DNA from: Nonomuraea basaltis
Lineage (GTDB): Bacteria; Actinomycetota; Actinomycetes; Streptosporangiales; Streptosporangiaceae
NCBI RefSeq assembly: GCF_005893125.1
Contig: NZ_VCJS01000098.1
Location: forward strand, 1-45,583
Length of the DNA: 45,583 nucleotides
Direction of reading: 5' to 3'
Shown: positions 7,004 to 15,814 of the stretch, piece by piece
How positions within the stretch are numbered: position 1 is the stretch's first letter
How the letters are laid out: every line of letters starts with the position of its first letter
Translations under genes and position numbers: made by a program
The notes under the pieces: model-generated
The model's input: only the letters and a program-made list of their open reading frames with translations
Databases searched by the model: none
Told to the model about the DNA's origin: nothing

Positions 7004-8476
7004 GTGCGGCTCGCCCAGCACCTGGGCATCCGGGACAAGAACAAGATCTCTAAGGATCTGCGCGGCGACGAGTACCTGCCGGCCTGGGAGTACGTGGAGC
7101 CGAACTATCTGATCCCGATCGAGGAGATCATCGGCGGCCTGCTGAGTGCAGAAGTCATCGCGGAGGGACGCCTGCTGTATGCGGCCGCAGAGAAGGTCGC
7201 CACGCCGCACCTGCCCATCCCGCGAGTTGAGCTCGAGGCGCAGGTGATCGCGCTGACGCGCAAATGCCACCAGCTCACCGAGGAACTCCTCGATACCGCC
7301 CGCCGTGAGGTTGAGCTTCGGAACGACCTGGCGGCCGCCCGTGCGGAGATCACCGCAGGTGCCCAGCGCAGCGCGCAGGAACTGGCGGAGATCCGGGCAC
7401 GCGGCCAGGCCCTGGAAATCGAAGTTGAGCGCTATCGGGGCCTGCTGGCCGAGATGCGCGAACAGGCGATCACTCGCGACGCCGAGCTCACTCGTCTGAA
7501 CGGCGACCTGCAGCTGGCCCAGACCAGCGCCGGTTACGCCGTCGAACTGGAGGCGGAGCTGCGACGGCTGCGCTCCAGCCGAGCTCTGGTCGACGCGGTC
7601 ACGGAGGGCGAGTCCCGGGTCGAGGCCTCCGCCGCGCCTGCGGACAGCACGCCGATCTGGGTCTCCGACCGTTCCCTGCGCCGTGTCGGCCCTGATGACA
7701 GCCGCGTCTTCTGGAACGACGGCAGGGCACTCGACGTGCGCGCTCTGACCCCGATCCCGCACCTCGACCGGTGGTGGACCATCACCTTGACCACTCTGGC
7801 CGAGATAGCTTCCGCCAGCGTGCTCGTGCTGATCGTGGCCGCGGTGCTGGCCGTGATCGTGTTCGGTCCGCCGTTCTGGCTGTGGGGCTGGCAGGGCGGA
7901 GTACTGACGGCCCTGGCCCTGCTGCTGCTGGCGATCTCCGCTCCGGCCAGCCGCGAAAACCTCTTCGTGCTGGTGGTTGCCGTGGGAGACGCGGTCTACA
8001 CATTGATCGCTTTTGTGTTGGGCGCGCCTATTCGGCTGACCGTCTACCTGATCACCACGCTACGGACCACCCGGCCCGTCAAACAACCGCGCCTGATGCG
8101 CATGCTGGCATCCCTCGTCGGCGACGACTTCCACGCCTGGAGCGGCGTGCTGCTGTCCGGCAGCGCGGCCGGGTATCTGGTGGCCTGCCGCTCGGGCGTG
8201 TACGTGCTGGTGCCGCAACAGGCGTGGCAGCCTGATGTGACCGCCCTGGCCGCCGCCGTGGCCCGAGTGAGCCCGATCCGCGTCGGCGATGACCTCATCC
8301 CCGTCGTCGCCGTGGCCGTCTCCGACTTCGCGGTCGCCCAAGACCTACTCGCCGTGAACGGGGTTCACGTCATCCGTACCTCCCAGGTGCGTCACTTGAT
8401 CACTCGACGCCCTCAGAACATCTCCCCCCAGATCCTCGACCTGATCGTCACTTCCCAGGCCACGACGTCGTTTTAG
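7004..8476 (+). CDS. Coiled-coil membrane protein with HTH-like N-terminus; start possibly moved by an amber mutation
   Basis: Counting from GTG 7004 there are 490 residues. 1-30 look like the second half of an HTH (RLAQHLGIRDKNKISKDLRG). About 75-195 is a heptad-rich coiled coil (ELEAQVIALTRKCHQLTEEL and following). About 262-287, 298-313 and 319-352 are membrane segments. 375-490 is a soluble C-terminal domain with alternating hydrophobic strands (GYLVACRSGVYVLVPQ, IPVVAVAVS, GVHVIRTSQVRHLI) that faintly recalls NERD-type nuclease-related domains; this last point is a weak inference. GTG 7004 has no ribosome binding site of its own; the natural start is ATG 6923. Expression therefore needs amber readthrough, reinitiation or leaderless use of GTG, or else the gene is dead. 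I know of no named family. Confidence 0.6.
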   Translation: MRLAQHLGIRDKNKISKDLRGDEYLPAWEYVEPNYLIPIEEIIGGLLSAEVIAEGRLLYAAAEKVATPHLPIPRVELEAQVIALTRKCHQLTEELLDTARREVELRNDLAAARAEITAGAQRSAQELAEIRARGQALEIEVERYRGLLAEMREQAITRDAELTRLNGDLQLAQTSAGYAVELEAELRRLRSSRALVDAVTEGESRVEASAAPADSTPIWVSDRSLRRVGPDDSRVFWNDGRALDVRALTPIPHLDRWWTITLTTLAEIASASVLVLIVAAVLAVIVFGPPFWLWGWQGGVLTALALLLLAISAPASRENLFVLVVAVGDAVYTLIAFVLGAPIRLTVYLITTLRTTRPVKQPRLMRMLASLVGDDFHAWSGVLLSGSAAGYLVACRSGVYVLVPQQAWQPDVTALAAAVARVSPIRVGDDLIPVVAVAVSDFAVAQDLLAVNGVHVIRTSQVRHLITRRPQNISPQILDLIVTSQATTSF

Positions 8477-8482
8477 CCCCTG

Positions 8483-8522
8483 CTCCTGGGGTCCCCAGGA
8501 GCATTCCTGGGGACCCCAGGAG
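8483..8522. terminator. Nested palindromes, probable terminator of the coiled-coil protein gene
   Basis: Seven bases after the stop codon, CTCCTGGGGTCCCCAGGAG (8483-8501) is itself palindromic and is followed after a few bases by its own inverted copy ending at 8522. Either two small hairpins or one long hairpin of about 18 bp can form. No strong T-run follows, which is common in actinobacterial terminators. Confidence 0.6.
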
Positions 8523-8774
8523 GGCTGACGGCTCGAGCTGTTGCTTGGAAGGTGGCCTGCACCGACCGCCGCCGAGCCGAGCGTGGCCACCATGTGCCAC
8601 CACGCCGCCCGGGTCGCCGAGTAGCGCCCGATGTCCCCCAGAGTGCGGCCAGCCCTCGGCCGGGGCTCGCTGAAGGCGGTTTCGACGAATGCGGTCACCA
8701 CCGCGCGGGGAGGAGAAGGAAGGTCAGTGGTTATTCAGGCCGTGTTGATGTTCGCTGCGGACAGGCCCCCTCGT

Positions 8775-9935
8775 TCATAGAGGTCCGCCCACTGTCTGGT
8801 GATCCTCCCGGACGATCATCGCCCAGTCCTCATCTTGCCGCTTCATGCTGTCCAGGCTCCAGCGGGGCGGCCAGTTCCGCTCGTTACCCCAGCGCGTATC
8901 AAAGTCCAGCAGGGCCTGGGCGTCATCGAATCGGACACCGCCTTCGAGCCTGACTCCGCTGAAAAAGGTCATTCCGCAGAACCTGGCGGAGGCGAAAGAA
9001 GCCTCCTCGCCGCCGAAATCGGTGTCGACGAAGACCGCGCGGCGGCCGAACCGCGCCCCGTGGAAATGGCCACTTTTGTCCTCGAACCGGGCCTTCTCAA
9101 AGTACGCGTCGGTGTCGAATTCGGCATAGGCGAAGTTGGCTCCGCCGACGAACCGCACCTCGTCGAAGATCGCGCGCATAGCATGGCAGCCGCCGAAATC
9201 GAAGTCGACCAACATGGCCCCGGTCAGATCTATCTGCATCCCGGCCCAAAAACGCGGATTGGCGGGGGTCGTGCGCCGGCCCTCGCGCATATCGTGCAGG
9301 TGATCGGTGAGTATGCGTTGAGCGGTCAGGCGTACCTGAAGTTCCTGACGGGGATGATGTTCGCCAGGCTTCGGGCCGGGTTCGGAGGATGGCTCGGCAG
9401 CGGGCGGTCTGGCCGGGGGCTGGGAGATCGCCGGGCTGGCAAAAGGCATGCGCAGGTAGGCGCAGATGACGTCGACTACGGTCTGCCGGTGATCGGGGTG
9501 GGTCTGGCCAAGACGTTCGAGTGCGTACAGTCCGGCAAGGCGTACGGGCGCCCGTTCGTTGCCGAGCTGGTCACCGGCCTTGGTGTACAACTCGGTGATC
9601 CGCCGCTCTACCGCGTCGAGTTCCGACATTGCAGCGACCTTCTCCTGGTGGGCTTGGGCACGCTCGTTAAGCCATTGACGGCGGAGCGCGAGCAGCAGCG
9701 CGAAGGCGCCACCAGTGCCCGCGCCTACGGATAGGCCGGTGCGGATGGCATCGATGCGGAGCCCGGCCCTGACCTGAGGTAAAGCCTGATTGGCCTCCGC
9801 CAGCAGCCAGGCCGTGGTTGCCCACGTTGCCATGATGACCATGATCACGCCGACGAGCGCGATCCACCATGGCAGTACGCGCAAGGGACGCGGCCGCGCG
9901 CTGGACTCGTGGTCGCCGAGCCGATGGAACCTCAT
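8775..9935 (-). CDS. Pentapeptide repeat-containing membrane protein
   Basis: 386 residues from ATG 9935, which has CGGAGG six bases upstream. Residues 20-48 and 64-84 are membrane segments (VLPWWIALVGVIMVIMATWA; GLSVGAGTGGAFALLLAL). Residues 105-165 match the element usual in actinobacterial members (YTKAGDQLGNERAPVRLAGL, then YALERLGQ). A Pro-rich linker follows, and 235-345 contain A(D/N)(L/F)xx-like pentapeptide repeats forming a right-handed quadrilateral helix (DFDFGGCHAMRAIFDEVRF, ANFAYAEFD, ARFEDKSGHFHGARF). The molecular role of the family is unknown. The start lies 20 bases downstream of the resolvase stop, so the two are probably one transcript. Confidence 0.88.
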   Translation of the reverse strand: MRFHRLGDHESSARPRPLRVLPWWIALVGVIMVIMATWATTAWLLAEANQALPQVRAGLRIDAIRTGLSVGAGTGGAFALLLALRRQWLNERAQAHQEKVAAMSELDAVERRITELYTKAGDQLGNERAPVRLAGLYALERLGQTHPDHRQTVVDVICAYLRMPFASPAISQPPARPPAAEPSSEPGPKPGEHHPRQELQVRLTAQRILTDHLHDMREGRRTTPANPRFWAGMQIDLTGAMLVDFDFGGCHAMRAIFDEVRFVGGANFAYAEFDTDAYFEKARFEDKSGHFHGARFGRRAVFVDTDFGGEEASFASARFCGMTFFSGVRLEGGVRFDDAQALLDFDTRWGNERNWPPRWSLDSMKRQDEDWAMIVREDHQTVGGPL

Positions 9936-9955
9936 GGCAGGCCTCCGAGCGTTGG

Positions 9956-10612
9956 TCACGCGGTGAGGGTGGAGGTGGCGCGACCGGAACGCAGTTCGCG
10001 TAGGTCGGGGATGTGGTTGTACAGCGTCCCCGGCGAGACGCCGAGCAGCTTGGCGATCGAGGTAATCGAGTTCTCCGGGTTGGGCAGCATGTCGCGCGCC
10101 GCGCGCAGCAGCTCGGGGGTGATGACGGTGGGGCGGCCGCCGGTGCGGCCGCGGGCGCGGGCGGCGGCCAGGCCGTCGCGAGTGCCGGCGACGATGAGTT
10201 CGCGGATGAACTCGGCCAGGGCGGCGAAGACGTGGAAGATGAGTCGGCCGCCGGGGGTGGTGGTGTCGAGGTTCTCGTGCAGGGAGGTGAAGCCGATCTC
10301 GCGCTTGCGGAGGTCGCCGACCATGGTGATGAGGTCGGCCAGGGAGCGGCCGTAGCGGTCCAGGGAGGGCACGACCAGGGTGTCGCCCTCGTTCAGGAAC
10401 GCGTGGCAGGCCGCGAGTTCGGGCCGCTCGGAGCTCTTGCCGGACTTCTTGTCGGCGAAGACGCGCCGGCACCCGGCCGCCTTCAGCACGTCCAACTGAC
10501 GCTCGAGGTTCTGCCCGGCGGTGGAGACGCGGGCGTAGCCGATACGGATCTCGCTGCGGTGGGCCGGGAAGGCGGCCAGCGGGTCGGCGGACAGCTGCAG
10601 GGCGTCGGTCAT
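9956..10612 (-). CDS. Serine recombinase, resolvase/invertase family
   Basis: 218 residues. The N-terminal catalytic domain reads RIGYARVSTAGQNLERQLDV with nucleophile Ser30, then VPSLDRYGRSLADLI and GRLIFHVFAALAEFIRELI (E helix). The C-terminal HTH reads SITSIAKLLGVSPGTLYNHI. It breaks and rejoins DNA through a 5'-phosphoserine link and would resolve Tn3-type cointegrates at a res site. It is encoded in the same direction as the full-length Tn3 transposase at 12680-15814, with a TetR/SDR passenger pair between, and is the likeliest resolvase partner of that transposase. GTTGTTGAA repeats just upstream may be its binding sites. Confidence 0.93.
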   Translation of the reverse strand: MTDALQLSADPLAAFPAHRSEIRIGYARVSTAGQNLERQLDVLKAAGCRRVFADKKSGKSSERPELAACHAFLNEGDTLVVPSLDRYGRSLADLITMVGDLRKREIGFTSLHENLDTTTPGGRLIFHVFAALAEFIRELIVAGTRDGLAAARARGRTGGRPTVITPELLRAARDMLPNPENSITSIAKLLGVSPGTLYNHIPDLRELRSGRATSTLTA

Positions 10613-10625
10613 GCTCGTAACTCTC

Positions 10626-10671
10626 TCAACAAACGGTCCTCAGAGGTTGTTGAACCGCCGAGGTTGTTGAA
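10626..10671. promoter_or_regulatory. Candidate resolvase binding/operator repeats
   Basis: GAGGTTGTTGAA occurs at 10643-10654 and again at 10660-10671, 17 bases apart. An inverted half copy, TCAACAA, sits at 10626-10632, directly upstream of the resolvase start. Tn3 resolvases bind inverted 12-bp sites in the region upstream of their own gene, and this arrangement fits part of a res site or an autoregulatory operator. Confidence 0.45.
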
Positions 10672-10917
10672 GGAGTTTTTGAAGGGCTTTCGTGGCTCTG
10701 GGGCGGCTTTTTCAAGATCTGCAAAAAACGAAGGTTTCTTGACGAACCGGCAAGTGCTCAGGCGAACCGGAGGATAGTGCGGATGGCTTCCGCAACCGGC
10801 AGAGCGAAGGCACCCAGGAGGTGCAGGTTGAGCGAGACGAGAAGGAGAGCATCAGCTCGCCGCGGGTCCTCGCCGTCCTCGCACGGGGCGTCTGCCGTCG
10901 AGGGGGCGTGGGCGTCG

Positions 10918-11577
10918 CTATGTCATTCCGCCGGCGTCCGTGACCATGCGGACGAGGGTGTCGACGAGTTCGTCGGCGGTGGTGTGCCACTTGGCCGTGT
11001 CGAGGTGGCCGCTGAGCTCCATGCCCGCGATGCCGTGGGCGCTGGTCAGCAGCAGGGCGCCGTAGTGCCGTGCGTTCCGCTCTCCCGCGAGGGCGGCGAC
11101 GATGTCCAGGAACTCGTCCTGAAAGCGTTCGGCCGCGCGGTCGGCCACGGCCGGGTCGCCTTCCGGCCCGCATAGCTGGCGCCGGATGCGATCCATCCCG
11201 TCACCGAGCTGCCCGGGAAGGTTTGCGCGCCGCCTGAACAACACCTGGTACAGGTGCGGCTGGTTCCGGCCAACGTCGATGAGGGCGCGGAGAGCGCCGC
11301 GCAGCTTCTCGGAGGCGGACAGGGCCGGGTCGGTCCGAAGGGCGTGCACCTGGTCGCCGATCCGTTCCCAGCGTTCGGCCGCGACGGCGGTCAGCAGGCT
11401 GTCCTTGCCCGTGAAGTGCCGGTACGGCGCTCCCCGGGTCACGCCTGCCCGCGCGCCCACCTCGCGCAAGGTGACCGCTTCGGGGCCGCCGAGGTCGAGG
11501 AGCTCGGCGGCCGCGTCGAGCAGAGCGCGGCGGGTGACGGCGGCGGACTCGGCACGGGTGGTCATGACGCCCATCAT
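10918..11577 (-). CDS. TetR/AcrR family transcriptional regulator
   Basis: 219 residues from ATG 11577 (ATG 11565, MTTRAESAAVTRR, is equally plausible). The N-terminal HTH is textbook: ALLDAAAELLDLGGPEAVTL, then REVGARAGVTRGAPYRHFTG and KDSLLTAVA. The remainder is a helical ligand-binding domain of the TetR_C_13/WHG type (LYQVLFRRRANLPGQLGDGM). It is divergent from the SDR gene, with only 39 bases between the starts. A duplicated TGACnnCGTCATCTGAA motif fills that gap. It very probably represses itself and the SDR gene until an unknown ligand binds. Confidence 0.92.
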   Translation of the reverse strand: MMGVMTTRAESAAVTRRALLDAAAELLDLGGPEAVTLREVGARAGVTRGAPYRHFTGKDSLLTAVAAERWERIGDQVHALRTDPALSASEKLRGALRALIDVGRNQPHLYQVLFRRRANLPGQLGDGMDRIRRQLCGPEGDPAVADRAAERFQDEFLDIVAALAGERNARHYGALLLTSAHGIAGMELSGHLDTAKWHTTADELVDTLVRMVTDAGGMT

Positions 11578-11582
11578 ACAGT

Positions 11583-11635
11583 TGACAGCGTCATCTGAAC
11601 CGGTACCGTAGCCAAGGTGACAACGTCATCTGAAA
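11583..11635. promoter_or_regulatory. Duplicated TetR operator in the TetR/SDR divergent promoter
   Basis: TGACAGCGTCATCTGAAC at 11583-11600 and TGACAACGTCATCTGAAA at 11618-11635 match at 16 of 18 positions. Both contain the dyad TGAC-N3-GTCA. They are 35 bases apart. The left copy is 6 bases from the TetR ATG; the right copy overlaps the GTG start codon of the SDR gene (11617-11619). Binding would block both transcripts. Confidence 0.7.
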
Positions 11636-12495
11636 CCCAGAAGTTGATCGTCGTAACCGGAGCCTCCACGGGCATGGGCGCGTCAGCCGCCCGCGAACTG
11701 GCTCGCCAGGGATTTCACGTCCTGGCCGGCGTGCGACGCGACCGTGACGCCGACGCCATCCGATCGACCGGCATCGAGCCGGTCATCCTCGACATCACCA
11801 AGTCCGAGCAGGTGGAGGCACTCGCCGCGCGGGTCGCCGACGACCCGCGCGCGCTGCACGCGCTCGTCAACAACGCCGGCGTCCAGGTGAACGCCCCGGT
11901 CGAAGCCCTGCCGATGACGGAGTGGCGGCGGGTGTTCGAAGTCAACCTCTTCGGCCATGTCGCCGTCACTCAAGCGCTCCTCCCCGCGCTGCTCCGCAGC
12001 AAGGGTCGTGTGATCAACATCAGTTCGGTCGGCGGCAAGTTCGCCATGGCCACATACGGCGCGTACGCCGGCGCGAAGTTCGCCCTGGAGGCGGTCAGCG
12101 ACTCGCTCCGCCGGGAGGTCGCGCCGCTGGGCGTACAGGTGGTCGTGGTCGAGCCCGGCGGCGTCCGCACGGAGATGGCCGCCCGCGGGGTCGAGACGGC
12201 GAACCACCTGGCTGCCCAGATGACACCGGAGCAGGACGAGCGCTACGGCAGCCTGGTCCAGGCGAACAACAAGTTGATGACCTCGGGCACTGCTTCAGGC
12301 TTGACCGCCGACGCCGCCGCCCGGGTCATCGCGAGGGCCGTGACGACGCGTAGACCGCGCACCCGCTACACCGCCGGCCGGGATGCCGCCCTGATCATGC
12401 GCCTGGGCCCGATGCTGTCCGACCGCACGCTCGACCGCGTCCTCGCCGCCAACCTGCGCCGCCACTACCCGAAGGGAGCCGTCGGCCGACGATGA
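11617..12495 (+). CDS. Short-chain dehydrogenase/reductase
   Basis: 292 residues with a complete classical SDR set: the cofactor motif VVTGASTGMGASAARELARQ, the DI pair in EPVILDITKSEQ, LVNNAGVQVNAPVE, the catalytic Ser in INISSVGG, and YGAYAGAKFALE giving the Tyr-xxx-Lys pair. It is expected to reduce or oxidise an alcohol/carbonyl using NAD(P)H in the cytosol. There is no Shine-Dalgarno sequence ahead of GTG 11617, which itself lies in the operator, so the mRNA may be leaderless. It is the only target in the divergent TetR pair and may detoxify the regulator's ligand. It lies between resolvase and transposase genes, so it may be a transposon passenger. Confidence 0.92.
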   Translation: MTTSSETQKLIVVTGASTGMGASAARELARQGFHVLAGVRRDRDADAIRSTGIEPVILDITKSEQVEALAARVADDPRALHALVNNAGVQVNAPVEALPMTEWRRVFEVNLFGHVAVTQALLPALLRSKGRVINISSVGGKFAMATYGAYAGAKFALEAVSDSLRREVAPLGVQVVVVEPGGVRTEMAARGVETANHLAAQMTPEQDERYGSLVQANNKLMTSGTASGLTADAAARVIARAVTTRRPRTRYTAGRDAALIMRLGPMLSDRTLDRVLAANLRRHYPKGAVGRR

Positions 12496-12679
12496 CTCCA
12501 CGAACGGCTCCGTCCCCTGTGGTGCGGCCACCGGTGAGCTCACGGTCGACGGACAACTTGCCCTCCTGCCCGGGACGAGGACTCTCCCGGCGTCAAGCCG
12601 CGGGCTCGCTGCACGAGCGTCGCACCGCGGCCAGTCCACGGGCCACGGCTTTCATACGCAGGGCATCCACATCAGGTTC

Positions 12680-15600
12680 TCAGGCGTCGTCCTCGTCGTC
12701 CTCGATGGCGTCCGGGTCCCGGAAGGGCCGCAGGCCCTGACCGGGACCGCTGGCGGTGATGTTGAAGAGGTAGCGGCCCAGGAAGTTGATGTGCCGGTCC
12801 TTGAGCGGGGAGAGGCGGGCGACGTCCTCGTCCTTGATGTCGTGGCCCTCGGCGCGAAGCCGGGCCACGGCGGCGTCCAGGTAGCGGGTGTTCCACAGCA
12901 CCACCGCATTGAGAACCAGGCCCAGGGCGGCGAGCTGGTCCTCCTGGCCCTCGCGGTACGCCTGGCGGATCTGGCCCCGGCCGCCGTGGCAGATCGCGCG
13001 GGCAAGCCGGTGGCGGGACTCCTGGACGGTGAGCTGCCGGTTCATCAGCCGCCGGTAGGTGTCATCGACCGGGTCGACCAGGGCGAGCAGGTGCATGGTC
13101 TTGTCGATCCGCCCGTACTCGGCGAACGCCGCCCCCAGCGGCGTCGGGTGCCCTTCGCGGCCGAACATCCGCAGCAGGTCGTAGGCCCGCACCTGGTTGG
13201 TGATGAGCGACCCGGCCACCCGCAGCATGTCCGGCCAGTGCGTAGCGATCTTCTTCAAGCTGACCTTGTTGCAGGCCACGTCTTCCAGCGGGCCGTACCC
13301 GTCGGCCAGCTCCTCGCCGTCGGGCAGGTCGGCCCGCCAGAACCTCTGATCCGAGAGGTCGCGGAAGCGCGGGGCGAAGCGGAAGCCGAGCATCTTGTAC
13401 AGGCCGAACGCCATGTCGGAGTAGGAGGCGTTGTCGGTGGCCACCATCTCCGGCTTCACCCCGCCGTCCAGGTTCAGCAGGGTGTCCAGGGTGTAGAGGC
13501 TGTCGCGCGGGGTGCCGCGCACGACCATCGCGCCGATCCCGGCGACCTGGTCGTTGACGGCATTCAGCCAGGTCACACCGCGTTTGTAGCCGTAGTACTT
13601 GGGTGACGGGCCGGTGTTGATGCTCTTGACGGGGACGACGAAGCGCAGGCCGTCGACGGAGGCGAGCAGCCCGCCGCCCCACATCTGGGCCAGCTCGATG
13701 CGGGACTGCGCGCCGATCAGCGCGGCGTTCGCCGCGGCGATGGTGTCGGCGCGCACGTAGTTCTGGTCGACGTGCGAGAGCCGCGAGCGGGTCAGCGCCT
13801 TGTTGTTCGGGTCGATGACCGGGGTCAGCCCGATGTTGCAGCTCTGGGAGACCAGCAGGGCGACCAGGGAGACGAGCAGCCCCTCCATGCGGGTGCGCCG
13901 GTCGGAGACGTGCCCGAAGGAGTCGAGGAACGAAGTCCAGGAGTGGACCTCGAACAGCAGGTCCGGCAGGTCGATCCTGGGCAGCATCGCCTCCGTGGTG
14001 GCCTTCAGCCAGGTCAGCGACTCCGGCTCGCCCACCGCGCCGAGCTTGTCCACCGACAGGCGGGCCCGTCCCCCGCCCTCGGGAATGACGATCTCCACCT
14101 TCGCGTCGGCGCCGGCCTCTTCCAGGCGGTCGGCCATCTGCCGCCACGCCGCATCCAGCCCGCGCGTGAGCTGGGCCAGGTGCTCGGCCGCGTCCTCGGT
14201 CAGAGACAGGCCCGCGAGCACGTCCGGGCGCACCGCCTCCCACCGCGGACCGTCCAGCAGCCGAGCGCGCCGGTCCGCCCACCGGTTCGAGGGGGCCGCG
14301 AAGACGTCGCGCCGGTTCAGGGCGCGGTGCAGATGCTCCAGCACGCACACCACGTACGCGTCCCGGTCCACTGCGCCCTGGGGCAGCTTGGCGTTGGAGA
14401 ACACCGCCCGGCGCCACATCGCGGGCACCAGGTCGGCGTCGACCTCGCGGGGCAGCAGCGGCCGGTCCTTGACCCGGCGGCGCGAAAGCGCGGGCAGGCG
14501 GCGCACGGCCTTGAGGATGCGCCGCCCGGCTGGGGCCGCATCCAGCGCGTCCGACTCGCCCAGCAGGGACAGGAACGGGCGCACAGTGTTGTAGCGCGAG
14601 GCCAGATTCTCGCGCATCGCGGCCTCGGCCGACCCGTCGTCCTCCGGCACCAGGGCCTCCACCGTCGCGACGGCCCCGGCCACCGCCGTACGCGGCACGG
14701 CCTCCTCCACCGCCGCCCAGAGTGCGGCGACGTCCAGGTCCGCGTCGTGCTCGGCGACCAGGTCCAGCTCCTCGGTGAGGATCTTCGACGCCTTCGCCAG
14801 GATGCGCGCCGCCTTCTCCAACTGCGGCAGCATTGCCAACCGCTCCCGCTCCGAGGCCCGCCGCGCGGGGCTGATCATCCGGTTCGCCATCAGCACCGCG
14901 AACAGGTCCAGCGCGTCATCGACCGCCTGCGCCTCCAGCTGACGCACCACCGCCGTCAGCAGCGCCGTGCGCCGCGGCTCCGGTGCCCGCTCGATCGTCT
15001 GCGCTTTGCTGAGCTGCCCGTACCGGGCCAGCGTGGACAGCCGGTTCACCGGCACCCTTGAGAGGTTCACCCGTCCCAGGGCGAACGCGGAGATCTCCTC
15101 CACCCGCTCCATCGCGCGCACCATCGCGGTGCCCGTCGACTTCACCGGAGGCGTGCGCAGCCGCTCCAGCTCCGAGACCCGCCTGCCCTCCGGCACCACC
15201 AGCAGCTGAGCCAGCGCCGGCGCGAGCGCGGGATCGGCCCGGTGCGCGGCACGGGCCACCGCCTCGTACAGCCGCCGCTCGGCCGCCGTGCGCGCCTCCG
15301 ACACCTGCCGGGCCAACACCGACACCCCCGGCAGCAGCACCCGGTTCCTCCGCAGCCACGTCACCGCATGGTTGAACAGCGCCACCGGTCCCTCGGCATG
15401 CGTCCACGCCCGCCCGTACAGGAACCCGCGGAACTCCCGCCCCCACCGCCGGTCGGTGAAGTCCCGGTACTTGAACCGCTCCTGGATCTCCTCCGCGTGC
15501 TCGTACGGCGTCCTGCGCCGCTCCGGGTACCGCTTCACGCACGACGCGTCGGCGATGCCGAGCTGCCCGGCCAGGTACTCCACGACCTCCCACGGCACCG

Positions 15601-15814
15601 CCAGCGGGTCATCGCCCAGGAACCGGCCGATGTAGCGGACCGTGCAGATCTGCACCGCCATCCCCAGCCGGTGCGCGTCCGTACGCCGCAGCGCGATCAG
15701 ATCACGGTCGTCATCGTCGAGGAAGAAGAACCGCTCCAGCTCCGGGCGCGTGGGCACCTCGGTGAACGTCCCGTACGCCTCGGCCTGCTCATCAGTCAGA
15801 AACTCCACCGGCAC
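12680..15814 (-). CDS. tnpA: Tn3-family transposase, full length (first of three)
   Basis: 1044 residues from GTG 15814. The DUF4158 N-terminus (EFLTDEQAEAYGTFTEVP, then RRTDAHRLGMAVQICTVRYI) is followed by the DDE_Tnp_Tn3 catalytic region. The DDE triad can be placed at Asp about 719 (LLASVDGLRF), Asp about 792 (MVATDNASYSDMAFGLY) and Glu about 931 (LTVQESRHRLAR). The spacing of about 73 and 139 residues fits the family. It catalyses replicative transposition through 38-bp-type inverted repeats. No frameshift or stop is visible. The resolvase at 9956 is the probable partner. I could not find a convincing pair of terminal repeats by eye. Confidence 0.95.
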   Translation of the reverse strand: MPVEFLTDEQAEAYGTFTEVPTRPELERFFFLDDDDRDLIALRRTDAHRLGMAVQICTVRYIGRFLGDDPLAVPWEVVEYLAGQLGIADASCVKRYPERRRTPYEHAEEIQERFKYRDFTDRRWGREFRGFLYGRAWTHAEGPVALFNHAVTWLRRNRVLLPGVSVLARQVSEARTAAERRLYEAVARAAHRADPALAPALAQLLVVPEGRRVSELERLRTPPVKSTGTAMVRAMERVEEISAFALGRVNLSRVPVNRLSTLARYGQLSKAQTIERAPEPRRTALLTAVVRQLEAQAVDDALDLFAVLMANRMISPARRASERERLAMLPQLEKAARILAKASKILTEELDLVAEHDADLDVAALWAAVEEAVPRTAVAGAVATVEALVPEDDGSAEAAMRENLASRYNTVRPFLSLLGESDALDAAPAGRRILKAVRRLPALSRRRVKDRPLLPREVDADLVPAMWRRAVFSNAKLPQGAVDRDAYVVCVLEHLHRALNRRDVFAAPSNRWADRRARLLDGPRWEAVRPDVLAGLSLTEDAAEHLAQLTRGLDAAWRQMADRLEEAGADAKVEIVIPEGGGRARLSVDKLGAVGEPESLTWLKATTEAMLPRIDLPDLLFEVHSWTSFLDSFGHVSDRRTRMEGLLVSLVALLVSQSCNIGLTPVIDPNNKALTRSRLSHVDQNYVRADTIAAANAALIGAQSRIELAQMWGGGLLASVDGLRFVVPVKSINTGPSPKYYGYKRGVTWLNAVNDQVAGIGAMVVRGTPRDSLYTLDTLLNLDGGVKPEMVATDNASYSDMAFGLYKMLGFRFAPRFRDLSDQRFWRADLPDGEELADGYGPLEDVACNKVSLKKIATHWPDMLRVAGSLITNQVRAYDLLRMFGREGHPTPLGAAFAEYGRIDKTMHLLALVDPVDDTYRRLMNRQLTVQESRHRLARAICHGGRGQIRQAYREGQEDQLAALGLVLNAVVLWNTRYLDAAVARLRAEGHDIKDEDVARLSPLKDRHINFLGRYLFNITASGPGQGLRPFRDPDAIEDDEDDA

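Noticed and set aside
8524..8774. Minus-strand frame from 8701 (MVTAFVETAFSEPRPRAGRT...)
   Set aside because: It looks somewhat protein-like but lacks a ribosome binding site and runs into the nested palindrome; not enough to call a gene.
8775..10472. One continuous 565-codon minus-strand frame spanning resolvase and pentapeptide genes as a fusion protein
   Set aside because: The upstream part is the resolvase gene read in the wrong frame; the real pentapeptide start is ATG 9935 with CGGAGG.
13062..15061. Several long open frames inside and opposite the first Tn3 transposase
   Set aside because: Arg/Pro/Gly-rich shadows of a complete, motif-bearing transposase.
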